Source: Photorhabdus khanii NC19
GTDB taxonomy: Bacteria > Pseudomonadota > Gammaproteobacteria > Enterobacterales > Enterobacteriaceae
Assembly (NCBI RefSeq): GCF_000517265.1
Contig: NZ_AYSJ01000014.1
Location: 1-64,000, forward strand
DNA: 64,000 nucleotides
Reading direction: 5' to 3'
In this document: in pieces, positions 1 to 10,984 of the stretch
Layout: every line of letters starts with the position of its first letter
How positions within the stretch are numbered: position 1 is the first letter of the stretch
Position numbers and translations under genes: made by a program
Notes under the pieces: model-generated
Database searches by the model: none
What the model saw: only the letters and a program-made list of their open reading frames with translations
What the model was told of the DNA's origin: nothing

Positions 1-17
1 GAGCTGAGGTTATTTAA

Positions 18-758
18 TTAATACACAACCTTATGCCCATAGCTTTCCAAAATACCTTTCACTCTGTCCATTGTCTCTTTTGCCGGCGGTTTAACACCTT
101 CCAGCTTATATTCCTCACCTAGGGTAATCCATTTATGCTTACCCAGTTCGTGATAAGGTAGAAGCTCAATTTTTTCAATATTTTTCATATTGCTGGTAAA
201 TTCACCCAGCATATGAGCGGATCCATTATCATCGGACCAGCCTGGAACAACAACGTAACGAATCCAGGTTTTTTGATGACGTTTAGCCAGATAGCGGGCA
301 AACTCCAAAGTGCGATGATTTGAAACACCCACCAGCTTTTGGTGGATTTCATCATTGATCTGTTTTAAATCAAGCATAACAAGATCAGTCGCGTCCATCA
401 GTTCATCAATAACCGGATCATAACGGCGGACAAATCCATTGGTATCAAGACAGGTATGAATGCCTTCGGCATGACAGGCTCTAAACCAGTCACGTACAAA
501 TTCAGCTTGAAGAATGGCTTCACCACCCGATGCGGTAACGCCGCCGCCTGAGGCGTTCATAAAATGACGATAGGTTGTTGCCTCTTTCATCAATTCTTCG
601 ACAGTGACTTCTTTACCACCGTGGGTATCCCATGTATCGCGATTATGGCAATAGAGGCAGCGCATCAGACAGCCCTGAAAAAAGACGATAAACCGGATAC
701 CTGGGCCATCAACAGTGCCACAGGATTCGGAAGAGTGAATACGGCCAAGTACGGACAT
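18..758 (-). CDS. pflA: Pyruvate formate-lyase 1-activating enzyme
   Basis: Radical-SAM activase that installs the glycyl radical on PflB using S-adenosylmethionine and a 4Fe-4S cluster; cytosolic and anaerobic. The cluster motif CLMRCLYC (CxxxCxxC) lies about 30 residues from the start. An upstream in-frame extension is possible, but the start at MSVLGRIHS gives 246 aa, the length of the E. coli enzyme, so I chose it. The gene follows pflB by 87 bp with a hairpin between them, so it is probably co-transcribed at a reduced level. Family assignment is secure. Confidence 0.96.
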   Translation of the reverse strand: MSVLGRIHSSESCGTVDGPGIRFIVFFQGCLMRCLYCHNRDTWDTHGGKEVTVEELMKEATTYRHFMNASGGGVTASGGEAILQAEFVRDWFRACHAEGIHTCLDTNGFVRRYDPVIDELMDATDLVMLDLKQINDEIHQKLVGVSNHRTLEFARYLAKRHQKTWIRYVVVPGWSDDNGSAHMLGEFTSNMKNIEKIELLPYHELGKHKWITLGEEYKLEGVKPPAKETMDRVKGILESYGHKVVY

Positions 759-794
759 AATAGGATTGCTCCAAAACTGACGGGATAAATGAAT

Positions 795-819
795 AAAGGC
801 CCCAGAATTCAGGGCCTTT
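795..819 (-). terminator. Hairpin between pflB and pflA
   Basis: An 8-bp perfect stem (AAAGGCCC / GGGCCTTT) with a 9-nt loop lies in the 87-bp gap between pflB and pflA. Read on the minus strand it is followed by ATTCATTTATCC, a weak T-rich stretch. It probably acts as a partial terminator or mRNA-end stabiliser that lowers pflA relative to pflB. Confidence 0.55.
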
Positions 820-845
820 TGGCAACACATTATTACATAGATTGA

Positions 846-3128
846 TTACATAGATTGCGTGAAAGTACGGGTGATCACATCCCGTTGCTGTTCTTTCGTC
901 AATGAGTTGAAACGCACGGCATAACCCGATACCCGAATAGTTAATTGAGGATATTTTTCAGGGTCTTCCATTGCATCCAGCAACATCTCCCGGTTCATTA
1001 CGTTGACGTTCAGGTGCTGACCACCCTCAATGGTTGCTTCGTGGTGGAAGTAACCATCCATCAGACCTGCCAGGTTAGTTTTACGTGCTTCATCATCTTT
1101 ACCTAACGCATTCGGCACGATAGAGAAAGTATAAGAGATACCATCTTTTGCATAGGCGAATGGTAGTTTAGCAACAGAGGTCAGGGAAGCGACGGCCCCT
1201 TTCTGATCACGGCCATGCATTGGGTTAGCTCCAGGGCCAAATGGTGCGCCAGCGCGGCGTCCATCAGGCGTGTTGCCGGTTTTCTTGCCATATACCACGT
1301 TAGAGGTGATGGTCAGAACTGATTGAGTAGGCACGGAGTGACGGTAAGTATTCAGCTTCTGGATTTTCTTCATGAAGCGTTCAACCAAATCACAGGCGAT
1401 ATCATCAACCCGTGGATCGTTGTTGCCGAATTGTGGGTATTCACCTTCAATGTTGAAGTCAACAGCTAAACCGTCTTCGTCACGGATCGGTGAGACTTTG
1501 GCATACTTAATGGCAGACAACGAGTCAGCAGCGACAGACAGACCGGCGATACCACATGCCATAGTACGGTAAACATCACGATCATGCAGCGCCATCAATG
1601 CCGCTTCGTAGCTGTATTTATCATGCATATAGTGGATGATGTTCAGTGCGGTAACATACTGTTTTGCCAGCCAATCCATAAAATGATCCATACGGGCCAT
1701 CACTTTATCGTAGTCCAGTACGTCATCTTTCATTGGCTCTTCTTTTGGGCCAACCTGTATTTTTAACTTTTCATCCACGCCGCCGTTGATTGCGTACAGC
1801 ATGGTTTTCGCCAGATTTGCGCGGGCGCCAAAGAATTGCATCTGTTTACCCACAATCATTGGGCTGACACAACAGGCGATAGCGTAGTCATCGTTATTGA
1901 AATCAGGACGCATCAGATCATCGTTCTCATACTGTAAAGATGAGGTGTCGATGGAAACTTTTGCGGCGAACTTTTTGAAACTCACAGGCAGTTTTTCAGA
2001 CCACAGGATAGTCATGTTGGGTTCGGGCGATGGGCCCATGGTGTATAAAGTGTTCAGGAAACGGAAACTGTTTTTGGTCACCAGAGTACGGCCATCCACG
2101 CCCATTCCGGCCAGAGATTCTGTTGCCCAGATTGGATCACCGGAGAACAGTTCATCATATTCAGGTGTACGCAGGAAGCGAACCATACGCAGTTTCATGA
2201 CCAGATGGTCGATCAATTCCTGAGCTTCGATTTCTGTTAGTTTCCCGGCTTTTAGGTCCCGTTCGATGTAAATATCCAGGAAACTGGATACACGCCCGAA
2301 GGACATAGCGGCACCATTCTGAGATTTAACCGCTGCTAGATAAGCGAAATAAGTCCACTGTACCGCTTCTTTAGCATTAGTTGCGGGACCAGAAATATCA
2401 TGGCCGTATTTAGCGGCCATCTCTTTAATTTGATTCAGAGCACGATGCTGTTCGGCAATCTCTTCGCGTAACTGAATGGTCATCGCCAGATCTTCGCCAT
2501 TTTCCAGTTTTTCCTGCAACGAATTGAATTGGGCGAGTTTATCATCACGCAGATAGTCGATACCATATACCGCAACCCGGCGATAGTCACCAATGATACG
2601 ACCACGGCCATAGGCATCAGGTAAACCCGTTAGAACACCGGATTTCCGGCATTGCAGAATATCTGGAGTGTAAACATCGAACACGCCCTGGTTATGTGTC
2701 TTGCGATATTCAGTGAAAATTTGTTTCAGTTTAGGATCGAGTTCACGACCATAAACTTTACATGATCCTTCCACCATTTTGATGCCGCCAAATGGGATCA
2801 GGGCGCGTTTCAGTGGGGCTTCAGTTTGCAGGCCGACGATAGTTTCCAGATCTTTTTCGATGTAACCTGCGTCATGAGAGGTAATGGTAGCAGCAACATC
2901 AGTATCAAAATCAACCGGCGCATGAGTACGGTTTTCGATTTTGATACCTTCCATGACTTTTTCCCACAGGGCATCAGTTGCTTTGGTCGAATCTGCCAGG
3001 AAAGATTCATCACCCTCATATGGTGTATAGTTTTTTTGGATGAAGTCGCGAACGTTAACTTCGTTCTGCCAGTCACCCTGATTAAAACCTTGCCATGCTA
3101 CAGAGAATTTTTCATTTAATTCAGTCAT
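846..3128 (-). CDS. pflB: Formate acetyltransferase 1 (pyruvate formate-lyase)
   Basis: Converts pyruvate and CoA to acetyl-CoA and formate during anaerobic growth. At 760 aa it matches the E. coli enzyme. The catalytic Cys-Cys pair is in AIACCVSPM near residues 419-420, and the glycyl-radical motif RVSGYAVRF places the radical Gly at about residue 735, 25 residues from the C-terminus. It lies 54 bp downstream of focA and upstream of its activase pflA, the conserved focA-pflB-pflA order. No truncation or missing catalytic residue is seen. Confidence 0.98.
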   Translation of the reverse strand: MTELNEKFSVAWQGFNQGDWQNEVNVRDFIQKNYTPYEGDESFLADSTKATDALWEKVMEGIKIENRTHAPVDFDTDVAATITSHDAGYIEKDLETIVGLQTEAPLKRALIPFGGIKMVEGSCKVYGRELDPKLKQIFTEYRKTHNQGVFDVYTPDILQCRKSGVLTGLPDAYGRGRIIGDYRRVAVYGIDYLRDDKLAQFNSLQEKLENGEDLAMTIQLREEIAEQHRALNQIKEMAAKYGHDISGPATNAKEAVQWTYFAYLAAVKSQNGAAMSFGRVSSFLDIYIERDLKAGKLTEIEAQELIDHLVMKLRMVRFLRTPEYDELFSGDPIWATESLAGMGVDGRTLVTKNSFRFLNTLYTMGPSPEPNMTILWSEKLPVSFKKFAAKVSIDTSSLQYENDDLMRPDFNNDDYAIACCVSPMIVGKQMQFFGARANLAKTMLYAINGGVDEKLKIQVGPKEEPMKDDVLDYDKVMARMDHFMDWLAKQYVTALNIIHYMHDKYSYEAALMALHDRDVYRTMACGIAGLSVAADSLSAIKYAKVSPIRDEDGLAVDFNIEGEYPQFGNNDPRVDDIACDLVERFMKKIQKLNTYRHSVPTQSVLTITSNVVYGKKTGNTPDGRRAGAPFGPGANPMHGRDQKGAVASLTSVAKLPFAYAKDGISYTFSIVPNALGKDDEARKTNLAGLMDGYFHHEATIEGGQHLNVNVMNREMLLDAMEDPEKYPQLTIRVSGYAVRFNSLTKEQQRDVITRTFTQSM

Positions 3129-3182
3129 GATACTTCTACCTTTTAATAATCGAACTTTTGAGAAACCCGGCGAGGGCGCTAA

Positions 3183-4040
3183 TTAATGTTTTTGCTCGCT
3201 ACGCAGATAAATTAACCAGTAAGTCAAACCCACCAAAATTGCGCCACCGATAATGTTACCGATAGTGACCGGAATTAAATTGTCAGTAATAAAGTGTGAA
3301 AGGGTGAGTTGAGAAAATTGTTCAGGTGTCGCTCCCACATTGATCCAGAATTCAGTTGGTGCGCAATGCTTAATAACAATACCAAGCGGAATTAAAAACA
3401 TGTTAGCAATACTGTGCTCAAAGCCGCTGGCGACAAACATGGCCACAGGTAAAATCATGACAAATATTTTGTCGATTAAACTCCGTCCGGCATAACTCAT
3501 CCAAACCGCGAGGCAAACCATCAGATTGGCGAGAATGCCTAAAAACAGGGCTTCAATAAACGTGTGGTGTACTTTATGGTCAGCCGTTTGTAGTACGTTT
3601 AGGCCCCATAATCCATTAGCAACATTATATTGACCGGCAAACCATATTACCGTGACGAAAAATAGCGCGCCAATCAGATTACCCAAATAAACGTTAATCC
3701 AGTTTTTAAACATTTGGTTCCAGGTTATCCGCCCGGTTGCTTTAGCAATAATCGTGAGCACAGTGGAAGTAAATAAGTCTGCGCCACAAACGACAACTAG
3801 CATTAATCCGAGGGAGAAACAAATTCCGCCAACTAATTTAGCCAGCCCGTAAGGGATAGAGGCGGTTCCTGTGGTGGCGGTAATATAAAAGACAAATGCA
3901 ATAGAAATAAAAACCCCGGCAGTGATGGCTGACATATAGGTTATTGCAGGATGTTTGGTGGTTTTATAAACACCAAGATCATCGGCGATTTGTGTCATTA
4001 CCGCAGGTGGCAATAAGTTAAAAGGGTTGTCAGCTCGCAT
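3183..4040 (-). CDS. focA: Formate channel FocA
   Basis: Pentameric inner-membrane formate/nitrite channel of the FNT family, which moves formate made by PflB across the membrane. The protein is hydrophobic with about six membrane segments and starts MRADNPFNLLPPAV, matching the E. coli N-terminus MKADNPFDLL. A longer reading frame adds eight residues, but it lacks a ribosome binding site, whereas AAAGAGAA precedes this start; the choice gives 285 aa, the family length. It is the first gene of the focA-pfl operon, behind a 325-bp gap carrying an FNR-type box. Confidence 0.96.
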   Translation of the reverse strand: MRADNPFNLLPPAVMTQIADDLGVYKTTKHPAITYMSAITAGVFISIAFVFYITATTGTASIPYGLAKLVGGICFSLGLMLVVVCGADLFTSTVLTIIAKATGRITWNQMFKNWINVYLGNLIGALFFVTVIWFAGQYNVANGLWGLNVLQTADHKVHHTFIEALFLGILANLMVCLAVWMSYAGRSLIDKIFVMILPVAMFVASGFEHSIANMFLIPLGIVIKHCAPTEFWINVGATPEQFSQLTLSHFITDNLIPVTIGNIIGGAILVGLTYWLIYLRSEQKH

Positions 4041-4110
4041 ACTAACATTCTCTTTATTATTCATTAGTTATTGTACGTAATGATAGTAACAAAGGCTCTT
4101 GGGGCTAAAT

Positions 4111-4124
4111 TTGATATAGATCAT
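4111..4124 (-). promoter_or_regulatory. Probable FNR-binding site upstream of focA-pfl
   Basis: TTGATATAGATCAT matches the FNR consensus TTGAT-N4-ATCAA at nine of ten defined positions. It lies 71 bp upstream of the focA start. The focA-pfl operon of enterobacteria is known to be induced anaerobically by FNR and ArcA, so the site is in the expected context. Binding is inferred from sequence only. Confidence 0.65.
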
Positions 4125-4269
4125 AATCCTCAGAGAGCAAACGCTGTTTTGATGGACTTGAATGGATAAAATATTAATAAATTTATTGAGTTACGTGAAT
4201 TAAAATTTTTTTAAATTTTATTGTATTTTTTTATTCGCTTATTGAAAGGCAATTCAACAAGTAAAATTT

Positions 4270-4320
4270 CAGGTTAATTTGTTATTTATTTGTTGTTTTA
4301 AATAAACTTAATTTAACCTG
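4270..4320. repeat. Long imperfect palindrome between ycaO and focA
   Basis: CAGGTTAA at 4270-4277 pairs perfectly with TTAACCTG at 4313-4320. The flanks AAATTT/AACTTT and an inner TTATTT/AAATAA pair extend the symmetry. The 325-bp gap 4041-4365 otherwise contains only the FNR box and AT-rich sequence. The palindrome could be a 3' hairpin of the ycaO transcript or an operator. Confidence 0.35.
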
Positions 4321-4352
4321 AACTTTACTTTTAATAATAAATTATCTTTTCA

Positions 4353-4374
4353 GCCAAATTGAATATTATTTGGC
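4353..4374 (-). terminator. Hairpin overlapping the ycaO stop
   Basis: GCCAAAT at 4353-4359 pairs with ATTTGGC at 4368-4374 around an 8-nt loop that includes the ycaO stop codon. On the minus strand it is followed by TGAAAAGATAATTT, which is not a clean U-tract, so terminator function is tentative. Confidence 0.3.
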
Positions 4375-6129
4375 GTTCCAGAAATGATATTTTGCTTTTT
4401 GCAACTTCTCATAAGCGGCTAATAAAGCCTGATGAGCAGCCAGTGATTTTAAATCTGAATCAATTGACCACAGGCCATAAAAACAATTTTCACCGGAAAT
4501 AGCCGCTGACGCTGCTTCAACAGCATCCTGCCCGTACATTTTTATGAATGCTGGGTAATATTGCGAAGGCGCTTTATCCGCTTCCAAAGCAAGTAAAAGC
4601 AATGTTTGCAGACAGCGATAATAGTTAGCCCGTTCAGCCGTAAAGATTGAGGCGTTAAAATCCTGAGTCCACTCTACCCAAATCAGTGCTTGTTCCAGAT
4701 CACCACCTGCCAGCGCTAACATGGATTTCAGTTCACCAATACGTAAATTGCTCCAGCCATTGTCTTTACCAACAGCTATGCCAAGCAGTTCACGGACGCG
4801 GGTAAAATCGTCCAGACCTTCTTCATCTAATTGCTCAAGCAGGGCCAGATATTCTTCCGGTTGCCATTGACTATCCGGTAGCGCGAATAAAGTTTCCCTC
4901 AGGTGGATCCCCATGGTGTTATTGGCAATATGCAAATCTTCCACGGGATAAATATCAGACATACCCGGCACCAGAATACGGCAGGCATAAACACCAAGAT
5001 GTTCGTAATCAGCAATATAAACTTCCGCATCCAGTTGCTTGAAGATAGTCATTAAGGTGGTAAATTCTTCTTCTGTGGTGCCGCTGAAATTCCAGTCAGC
5101 GAATGTATAATCAGCATCTTGCTTGAAGAGATCCCAACTGATTAATCCGCTCGAATCAATAAAGTGGGTTTCCAGATTGGTATGTTCCGCAACTTCTTCA
5201 TTATCGAAAGTGGGGGCATTGAACACATCCAGATCTTTCAGACTGCGGCCCTGCAACAGTTCGGTAACTGTACGTTCCAGTGCCACACCAAATTCAGGAT
5301 GAGCACCAAAAGAGGCGAAACAGGTACCATTATTGGGATTAAACAGAACGACGCAAATAACCGGGAATTGTCCACCAAGAGAAGCGTCATAACAATAGAG
5401 TGGGAAGCCTTCATCCTGTAATTTGTTAACCGCTTCAACAACCCCAGGATAACGATTCATCACTTCTTGGGGAATTTCTGGCAGGCTGATGCCTTCCGCA
5501 ATAATCCGGTTTTTTACATAGCGTTCAAAAACTTCTGATAACCCTTGAACTCTGGCTTCATTAATCGTGTTGCCTGCTGACATCCCATTGGAAACATAAA
5601 GATTGCCAATAATATTCATTGGAATATAGACAGTGTGGTTATCAGATTGACGGGTAAACGGCAGTGAGCAGATACCACGTTCTTTATTGCCTGATTGCAA
5701 ATCAACTAACTGACTTGCGCATAAGTCATTGTCAGGATTGTAAAACTGACGTAACCGGGCATCCAGAATGCCTTCCGGCAGGGAATCATCATCCGGTAAA
5801 GCAAACCATTTTTCATTGGGGTAATGGACAAACTCACCGTTAGCGATAGCCTGCCCTAAATAGAAATCAGCAAAAAAATAGTTGGTTGACAGACGTTCAA
5901 AATATTCCCCTAAAGCAGAAGCTAAAGCGGCTTTTTTACTTGCACCTTTGCCGTTGGTGAAACATAAAGGGCAATCGCGGTCGCGGATATGAACTGACCA
6001 GACATGAGGGACCGGATTCAGCCATGAGGCTTCTTCGATATTAAAATCAAGATGTTGCAGTTTTTGCTGAAAGCTATTGATTGAGTCTTCCAGTGCGGCG
6101 TCTTTGCCGGGAATAAAGGTTTGCGTCAT
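4366..6129 (-). CDS. ycaO: YcaO-domain protein, ribosomal S12 methylthiotransferase accessory factor
   Basis: Founding YcaO-family protein with an ATP-dependent cyclodehydratase-type fold; in E. coli it assists RimO beta-methylthiolation of ribosomal protein S12. The start MTQTFIPGKDAALEDSI matches E. coli, giving 587 aa; a GTG three codons upstream also exists. The segment GASKKAALASALGEYFER is typical of the family's nucleotide-binding core. It sits directly upstream of focA on the same strand, as in E. coli, but separated by 325 bp with its own regulatory signals. There is no neighbouring precursor peptide or dehydrogenase, so a natural-product role is unlikely. Confidence 0.95.
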   Translation of the reverse strand: MTQTFIPGKDAALEDSINSFQQKLQHLDFNIEEASWLNPVPHVWSVHIRDRDCPLCFTNGKGASKKAALASALGEYFERLSTNYFFADFYLGQAIANGEFVHYPNEKWFALPDDDSLPEGILDARLRQFYNPDNDLCASQLVDLQSGNKERGICSLPFTRQSDNHTVYIPMNIIGNLYVSNGMSAGNTINEARVQGLSEVFERYVKNRIIAEGISLPEIPQEVMNRYPGVVEAVNKLQDEGFPLYCYDASLGGQFPVICVVLFNPNNGTCFASFGAHPEFGVALERTVTELLQGRSLKDLDVFNAPTFDNEEVAEHTNLETHFIDSSGLISWDLFKQDADYTFADWNFSGTTEEEFTTLMTIFKQLDAEVYIADYEHLGVYACRILVPGMSDIYPVEDLHIANNTMGIHLRETLFALPDSQWQPEEYLALLEQLDEEGLDDFTRVRELLGIAVGKDNGWSNLRIGELKSMLALAGGDLEQALIWVEWTQDFNASIFTAERANYYRCLQTLLLLALEADKAPSQYYPAFIKMYGQDAVEAASAAISGENCFYGLWSIDSDLKSLAAHQALLAAYEKLQKAKYHFWNAK

Positions 6130-6281
6130 GGTATTCACTTATGAGTGCTCATTACAGAGCGCTCATCATACGAGTTTTTCTTCGGCAGCTCTATTCCTTA
6201 CTATAAAGTCTAGTACGCATCACAGATTTATTGTTATCATCATTCATAATCGGACAGGATATTTTTTATTAAGGAATCAGC

Positions 6282-7325
6282 ATGAAGAAGATTAACAAAA
6301 CAGCTTTAGCCAGTTTATTGGCATTAATCAGCGGTTCTGCTTTGGCTTTGCCAAATATTACACTTTTGGCAACAGGAGGAACGATTGCAGGTGGAGGTAA
6401 GTCTGCGACTGAATCCAGCTATGTTGCTGGAAAAGTTGGGGTTGATGCATTAGTCGATGCTGTTCCTGAAATCAAAGATATTGTCAACTTGAAAGGTGAG
6501 CAGGTATTTAATATTGGCTCACAGGATATGAATGATCAGGTGTGGCTGACACTGGCGAGAAAAATCAACGCTGATTGTGATAAAACCGATGGTTTTGTTA
6601 TCACTCACGGCACAGACACGATGGAAGAAACTGCTTATTTCCTCGATCTGACAACTCAATGCCAGAAACCGATTGTGATGGTTGGCGCAATGCGCCCATC
6701 TACTGCGCTTGGTGCTGATGGCCCGTTAAATCTGTATAACGCAGTCGTGGTTGCAAGTGATAAAGAATCAGCCAACCGTGGCGTGTTGATGGCAATGAAT
6801 AATGCGGTTATCAGCGGGCGTACCGTGGTGAAAATGAGTACGACTGAAGTTCAGGCGTTCCAGCCAATTAATGCTGGTGCTGAAGGTTTTGTTCATAATG
6901 GCAAAGTCAATTATTACACTGAAGCGAAGCCGAGAGCGGACAAGGCTATTTTCGATGTCAGCAAACTGGATAAGCTGCCAAAAGTCGGCATTGTTTATAA
7001 CTATGCGAATGCTTCTGATCTGCCAGCGAAAGCACTACTAAATGATGGCTATCAAGGGATTGTCAGCGCCGGTGTGGGCAACGGTAATATGTACAAAGCG
7101 ATTTTCGATACCCTGGCTAAAGCCGCTAAAGAGGGGGTTGTGGTCGTGAGAGCAAGCCGTGTACCGGTAGGATATGTCACTCAGGATGCGGAAGTGGATG
7201 ATAGCAAATATGGTTTTGTGGCATCTGAACGCTTGAATCCGCAAAAGGCCAGAGTGCTTTTACAATTAGCACTGACTAAAACTCATGATCCGGTAAAAAT
7301 TCACGAGATGTTTGTTAAATATTGA
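6282..7325 (+). CDS. ansB: Periplasmic L-asparaginase II
   Basis: Hydrolyses asparagine to aspartate and ammonia in the periplasm. The N-terminus has a Sec signal peptide (about residues 1-22, ending SALA before LPNITLL). Catalytic motifs of type II asparaginases are present: ATGGTIAGGG with the nucleophilic Thr, and THGTDTMEET with the second Thr-Asp pair. The 347 aa length is normal. A good ribosome binding site (AAGGAA) precedes the ATG. It is divergent from ycaO; in E. coli ansB lies elsewhere on the chromosome, so its position beside the anaerobic pfl genes is a local rearrangement. A hairpin terminator follows. Confidence 0.96.
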   Translation: MKKINKTALASLLALISGSALALPNITLLATGGTIAGGGKSATESSYVAGKVGVDALVDAVPEIKDIVNLKGEQVFNIGSQDMNDQVWLTLARKINADCDKTDGFVITHGTDTMEETAYFLDLTTQCQKPIVMVGAMRPSTALGADGPLNLYNAVVVASDKESANRGVLMAMNNAVISGRTVVKMSTTEVQAFQPINAGAEGFVHNGKVNYYTEAKPRADKAIFDVSKLDKLPKVGIVYNYANASDLPAKALLNDGYQGIVSAGVGNGNMYKAIFDTLAKAAKEGVVVVRASRVPVGYVTQDAEVDDSKYGFVASERLNPQKARVLLQLALTKTHDPVKIHEMFVKY

Positions 7326-7369
7326 GTTAGCGTTCCCTGATTGTTTGGGGTGATAAAAAGTTAAGTGTG

Positions 7370-7390
7370 GGCGCTGTAAAATACAGCGCC
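7370..7390 (+). terminator. Rho-independent terminator after ansB
   Basis: GGCGCTGTA and TACAGCGCC form a perfect 9-bp stem with a 3-nt loop 45 bp after the ansB stop, followed by a moderately T-rich stretch. No convincing gene lies between here and serC. Confidence 0.65.
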
Positions 7391-7564
7391 TTGGATGTGT
7401 TGTTTTCCCCACCACATTATCATTACGTCATCAATACATGTTATTTTTCGTTTATCTTTATTCCGCTATTCAATAACCATTGCAGCAATGAAAGGGGAAT
7501 GATACAACCGATATATCAGATTCTTTTTGTTATTATTATCATTTCGTCAGATGGAGTGAAGTAA

Positions 7565-8653
7565 ATGAGTCAGGTATATAATTTCAGTGCAGGCCCAGCA
7601 ATGTTACCGGTTGAAGTATTGCGCAGAGCAGAACAGGAACTCTGTAACTGGCATGGTATCGGGACTTCGATTATGGAAATCAGTCACCGCAGTAAGGAAT
7701 TCATTGCTGTAGCAAAGGAAGCAGAACAGGATCTGCGGGATTTATTGTCAGTACCTGAAAATTATAAGGTATTGTTTTGCCACGGTGGTGCCCGCGGTCA
7801 ATTTGCGGCTATCCCAATGAACTTTTTGGGTGATAATGTTAAAGCCGATTATATTGATGGCGGTTACTGGGCTGAATGTGCAGTCAAAGAAGTAGAAAGA
7901 TATTGCACGCCGAATGTGATTAATATCAAAACCGAAATTAATGGCTTGAAAGGCGTTAAGCCAATGAGCGAATGGTCATTAAGCAATGATGCGGCTTATG
8001 TCCATTATTGCCCGAATGAAACCATTGATGGTATCGCCATTCATGAAAATCCAGATTTTGATGATAATAAAGTTATTATTGCGGATTACTCTTCCTCTAT
8101 TCTTTCCGGGCCGTTGGATATCAGCCGTTATGGTATGATTTATGCCGGAGCGCAGAAAAATATTGGTCCGGCGGGGCTCACACTGGTTATTGTTCGTGAA
8201 GATTTATTAGGTAAAGCCCGTAAAGAAACACCGTCGATTTTTGATTATACCGTTCTGGCGGAGTATGATTCCATGTTCAACACACCGCCAACTTTTGCCT
8301 GGTATCTCTCCGGCTTGGTCTTCAAGTGGCTGAAAGGGCAAGGCGGGGTACAAGAGATGGCAAAACGTAATCAGGCCAAAGCCCGGCTGCTTTATCATGC
8401 CATTGATAACAGTGATTTCTACCACAACCAGATTGCTCCTGAAAATCGTTCCCTGATGAATGTACCGTTTCAGATGGCAGATGCTTCACTGGACAGGAAA
8501 TTTCTGGCAGAAGCAGAGGCTCAGGGATTACAGGCACTGAAAGGACACCGTGTTTCCGGCGGTATGCGTGCTTCTATTTATAATGCTATGCCGATAGAAG
8601 GCGTTCAGGCTTTGGTTGATTTTATGGCTGATTTTGAACGCCGTAACGGCTAA
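7565..8653 (+). CDS. serC: Phosphoserine aminotransferase
   Basis: Pyridoxal-phosphate enzyme converting 3-phosphohydroxypyruvate to O-phosphoserine in serine synthesis, and acting in the parallel vitamin B6 step. At 362 aa it equals the E. coli enzyme. The N-terminus [12 protein letters not shown] and the PLP-lysine segment [10 protein letters not shown] are diagnostic. TGGAGTGAAGTAA supplies a ribosome binding site just before the ATG. It is followed by aroA after 127 bp, the classical serC-aroA operon, with a hairpin in the gap. Confidence 0.98.
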   Translation: MSQVYNFSAGPAMLPVEVLRRAEQELCNWHGIGTSIMEISHRSKEFIAVAKEAEQDLRDLLSVPENYKVLFCHGGARGQFAAIPMNFLGDNVKADYIDGGYWAECAVKEVERYCTPNVINIKTEINGLKGVKPMSEWSLSNDAAYVHYCPNETIDGIAIHENPDFDDNKVIIADYSSSILSGPLDISRYGMIYAGAQKNIGPAGLTLVIVREDLLGKARKETPSIFDYTVLAEYDSMFNTPPTFAWYLSGLVFKWLKGQGGVQEMAKRNQAKARLLYHAIDNSDFYHNQIAPENRSLMNVPFQMADASLDRKFLAEAEAQGLQALKGHRVSGGMRASIYNAMPIEGVQALVDFMADFERRNG

Positions 8654-8667
8654 CTTGCCAACCATGA

Positions 8668-8687
8668 CCGGGAACAAACGTTCCCGG
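8668..8687 (+). terminator. Intercistronic hairpin between serC and aroA
   Basis: CCGGGAAC and GTTCCCGG form a perfect 8-bp stem around AAAC, 15 bp after the serC stop. No T-run follows, so it more likely attenuates or stabilises mRNA than terminates fully. Confidence 0.4.
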
Positions 8688-8780
8688 AATATTCAGGGTT
8701 AAGGAAATATTTCCTCAAACGTAAAAATATCTCACTTATACTTAAAATAATTTCATTGAGAATCGGAGATCCTGTTATTT

Positions 8781-10067
8781 ATGCAATCCCTGACGCTGCA
8801 ACCTATTTCCTCTATTAATGGAACCATTAACCTGCCAGGGTCAAAAAGTGTTTCCAATCGTGCATTATTACTGGCGGCTTTCGCCAAAGGCACAACCTGT
8901 CTGACTAACTTGCTGGATAGTGATGATATCCGCCATATGCTCAATGCCTTGACGGCATTGGGGGTCAGCTACCGTCTGTCTGATGATCGTACCTGTTGTG
9001 AAGTTGACGGTATGGGTGGGGTGATTACCGGTAAAGGCACGGTGGAACTGTTTCTTGGCAATGCCGGTACGGCAATGCGCCCATTAGCTGCTGCTTTATG
9101 CCTTGGTAAAAATGATGTCATTCTCACTGGCGAACCCCGGATGAAAGAGCGTCCGATTGGTCATCTTGTGGATGCTTTGCGTCAGGGGGGGGCGGAAATT
9201 GAGTATCTGGAGCAGGAAAATTATCCGCCGTTACACATTAAAGGTGGTTTTGTTGGCGGTAAAGTGACCGTAGATGGTCGTGTTTCCAGTCAGTTTCTGA
9301 CTGCGTTGCTAATGACCGCGCCATTGGCAGAAAAGGATTCTGAGATTCATATTCAGGGTGAATTGGTTTCTAAACCTTATATTGATATCACTCTGGCACT
9401 AATGAAAAGTTTCGGAATTACCATAAGTCACGATCAATATCAGGTTTTCCATATTAAAGGCTGGCAGCAATACCACTCTCCGGGTCACTATCTGGTTGAA
9501 GGTGATGCGTCTTCTGCTTCCTATTTTCTGGCGGCGGCGGCAATCAAAGGTGGCAGTGTGCGTGTGACTGGGATTGGTAAAAACAGCCTTCAAGGGGATA
9601 CCAAATTTGCCAATGTCCTGGAAAAAATGGGGGCGAAAATTCGCTGGGGTGATGACTTCGTTGAATGTGAACGTGGCACCCTGACTGGCATTGATATGGA
9701 TATGAATGCGATCCCTGATGCCGCGATGACAATCGCCACGACCGCGCTGTTTGCGGAAGGGGAGACCGTTATTCGTAATATATACAACTGGCGGGTAAAA
9801 GAGACAGACCGGCTCCATGCAATGGCAACAGAATTGCGTAAAGTGGGCGCGGAAGTGGAAGAAGGGGAAGATTATATCCGGATTACACCGCCACAAAGGT
9901 TACTGCCGGCTGAAATTGGCACCTATAATGATCACCGGATGGCAATGTGCTTCTCGCTGGTGGCCCTGTCTGATACACCGGTTGCTATCCTCGATCCGGG
10001 TTGTACAGCAAAAACCTTCCCGGACTATTTCAATCAATTGGAAAGATTAAGCCAGCGGAAGTCATAA
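8781..10067 (+). CDS. aroA: 3-phosphoshikimate 1-carboxyvinyltransferase (EPSP synthase)
   Basis: Sixth step of the shikimate pathway: joins phosphoenolpyruvate to shikimate 3-phosphate. At 428 aa it is close to the E. coli length of 427. Recognisable class I motifs are [16 protein letters not shown] near the N-terminus, [13 protein letters not shown] around residues 91-103 and [11 protein letters not shown] near residue 340. It is the second gene of serC-aroA. Nothing unusual is seen. Confidence 0.98.
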   Translation: MQSLTLQPISSINGTINLPGSKSVSNRALLLAAFAKGTTCLTNLLDSDDIRHMLNALTALGVSYRLSDDRTCCEVDGMGGVITGKGTVELFLGNAGTAMRPLAAALCLGKNDVILTGEPRMKERPIGHLVDALRQGGAEIEYLEQENYPPLHIKGGFVGGKVTVDGRVSSQFLTALLMTAPLAEKDSEIHIQGELVSKPYIDITLALMKSFGITISHDQYQVFHIKGWQQYHSPGHYLVEGDASSASYFLAAAAIKGGSVRVTGIGKNSLQGDTKFANVLEKMGAKIRWGDDFVECERGTLTGIDMDMNAIPDAAMTIATTALFAEGETVIRNIYNWRVKETDRLHAMATELRKVGAEVEEGEDYIRITPPQRLLPAEIGTYNDHRMAMCFSLVALSDTPVAILDPGCTAKTFPDYFNQLERLSQRKS

Positions 10068-10247
10068 CTGGCGACGATTATGACTCAATAAAGCGTATTT
10101 CTTTGATCAAAACCTACTTACCGTAGAATCCGCTTATTCCGCTTCCCTTTTGAGGGCGTATAATAAACTACAGATATTGATTGTTTTATTGAGTAAATAT
10201 TCAGCATCCGGCGAAGAATGAATTCGCCATGCGAAAGGAGAACAATA

Positions 10248-10940
10248 ATGGTGGCGATAGCCCCAGTAGTAACTGTTGATGGGCCAAGTGGCGCGGGTAA
10301 AGGCACTTTATGTCAGGCATTGGCGGAAGCTTTAGGCTGGCAACTGCTTGATTCAGGTGCTATTTATCGGGTATTGGCGCTGGCGGCGATTCATCATCAG
10401 GTGGATATCCGGTCCGAAGACGCGTTAGTTCCTTTGGCGGCTAATCTTGATGTCCGTTTTGTCCCGGAAAAAGGGAAGCTAAGTGTGATACTTGAGGGGG
10501 AAGATGTCAGCAATGAAATCCGTACCGAAACGGTGGGAAACACCGCTTCACAGGCAGCTGCTTTCCCTCGGGTTCGTGAGGCGTTGTTACGGCGTCAACG
10601 TGCTTTTCGCATTGCTCCGGGTTTGATTGCTGATGGTCGGGATATGGGAACGGTGGTGTTTTCTGATGCGCCGGTGAAAATATTCCTTGATGCCAGCGCA
10701 GAAGAACGTGCGCGCAGACGTATGCTACAGTTGCAGGAAAAAGGCTTTAGTGTTAACTTTGAACGTCTTTTATCCGAGATACAGGAACGCGATTATCGCG
10801 ACCGTAACCGGACAGTTGCGCCGTTAGCGCCCGCTGAAGACGCATTAATATTGGATTCAACCAGTATGTCTATCGAAGAAGTTATCGATAAAGCGCTAAA
10901 TTATGTGAAAAAAACACTTTCATTACCTAAGCAATTTTAA
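10248..10940 (+). CDS. cmk: Cytidylate kinase
   Basis: Phosphorylates CMP and dCMP with ATP. The P-loop [10 protein letters not shown] lies near the N-terminus and the C-terminal part matches E. coli ([20 protein letters not shown]). The start [12 protein letters not shown] was chosen over an upstream in-frame ATG because AAAGGAG stands about 8 nt before it and it gives 230 aa, close to the 227 aa of E. coli. It precedes rpsA, the conserved cmk-rpsA-ihfB arrangement. Confidence 0.96.
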   Translation: MVAIAPVVTVDGPSGAGKGTLCQALAEALGWQLLDSGAIYRVLALAAIHHQVDIRSEDALVPLAANLDVRFVPEKGKLSVILEGEDVSNEIRTETVGNTASQAAAFPRVREALLRRQRAFRIAPGLIADGRDMGTVVFSDAPVKIFLDASAEERARRRMLQLQEKGFSVNFERLLSEIQERDYRDRNRTVAPLAPAEDALILDSTSMSIEEVIDKALNYVKKTLSLPKQF

Positions 10941-10984
10941 GTTTTTAGCTTATAATTGATGGTGATGTACTGAAAATTAGGTAC

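Noticed and set aside
7367-7564. 65-codon frame between ansB and serC
   Set aside because: It contains the ansB terminator hairpin at its start, has no ribosome binding site and no recognisable protein features.
9399-9896. 165-codon antisense frame inside aroA
   Set aside because: Shadow of aroA with no start signal.
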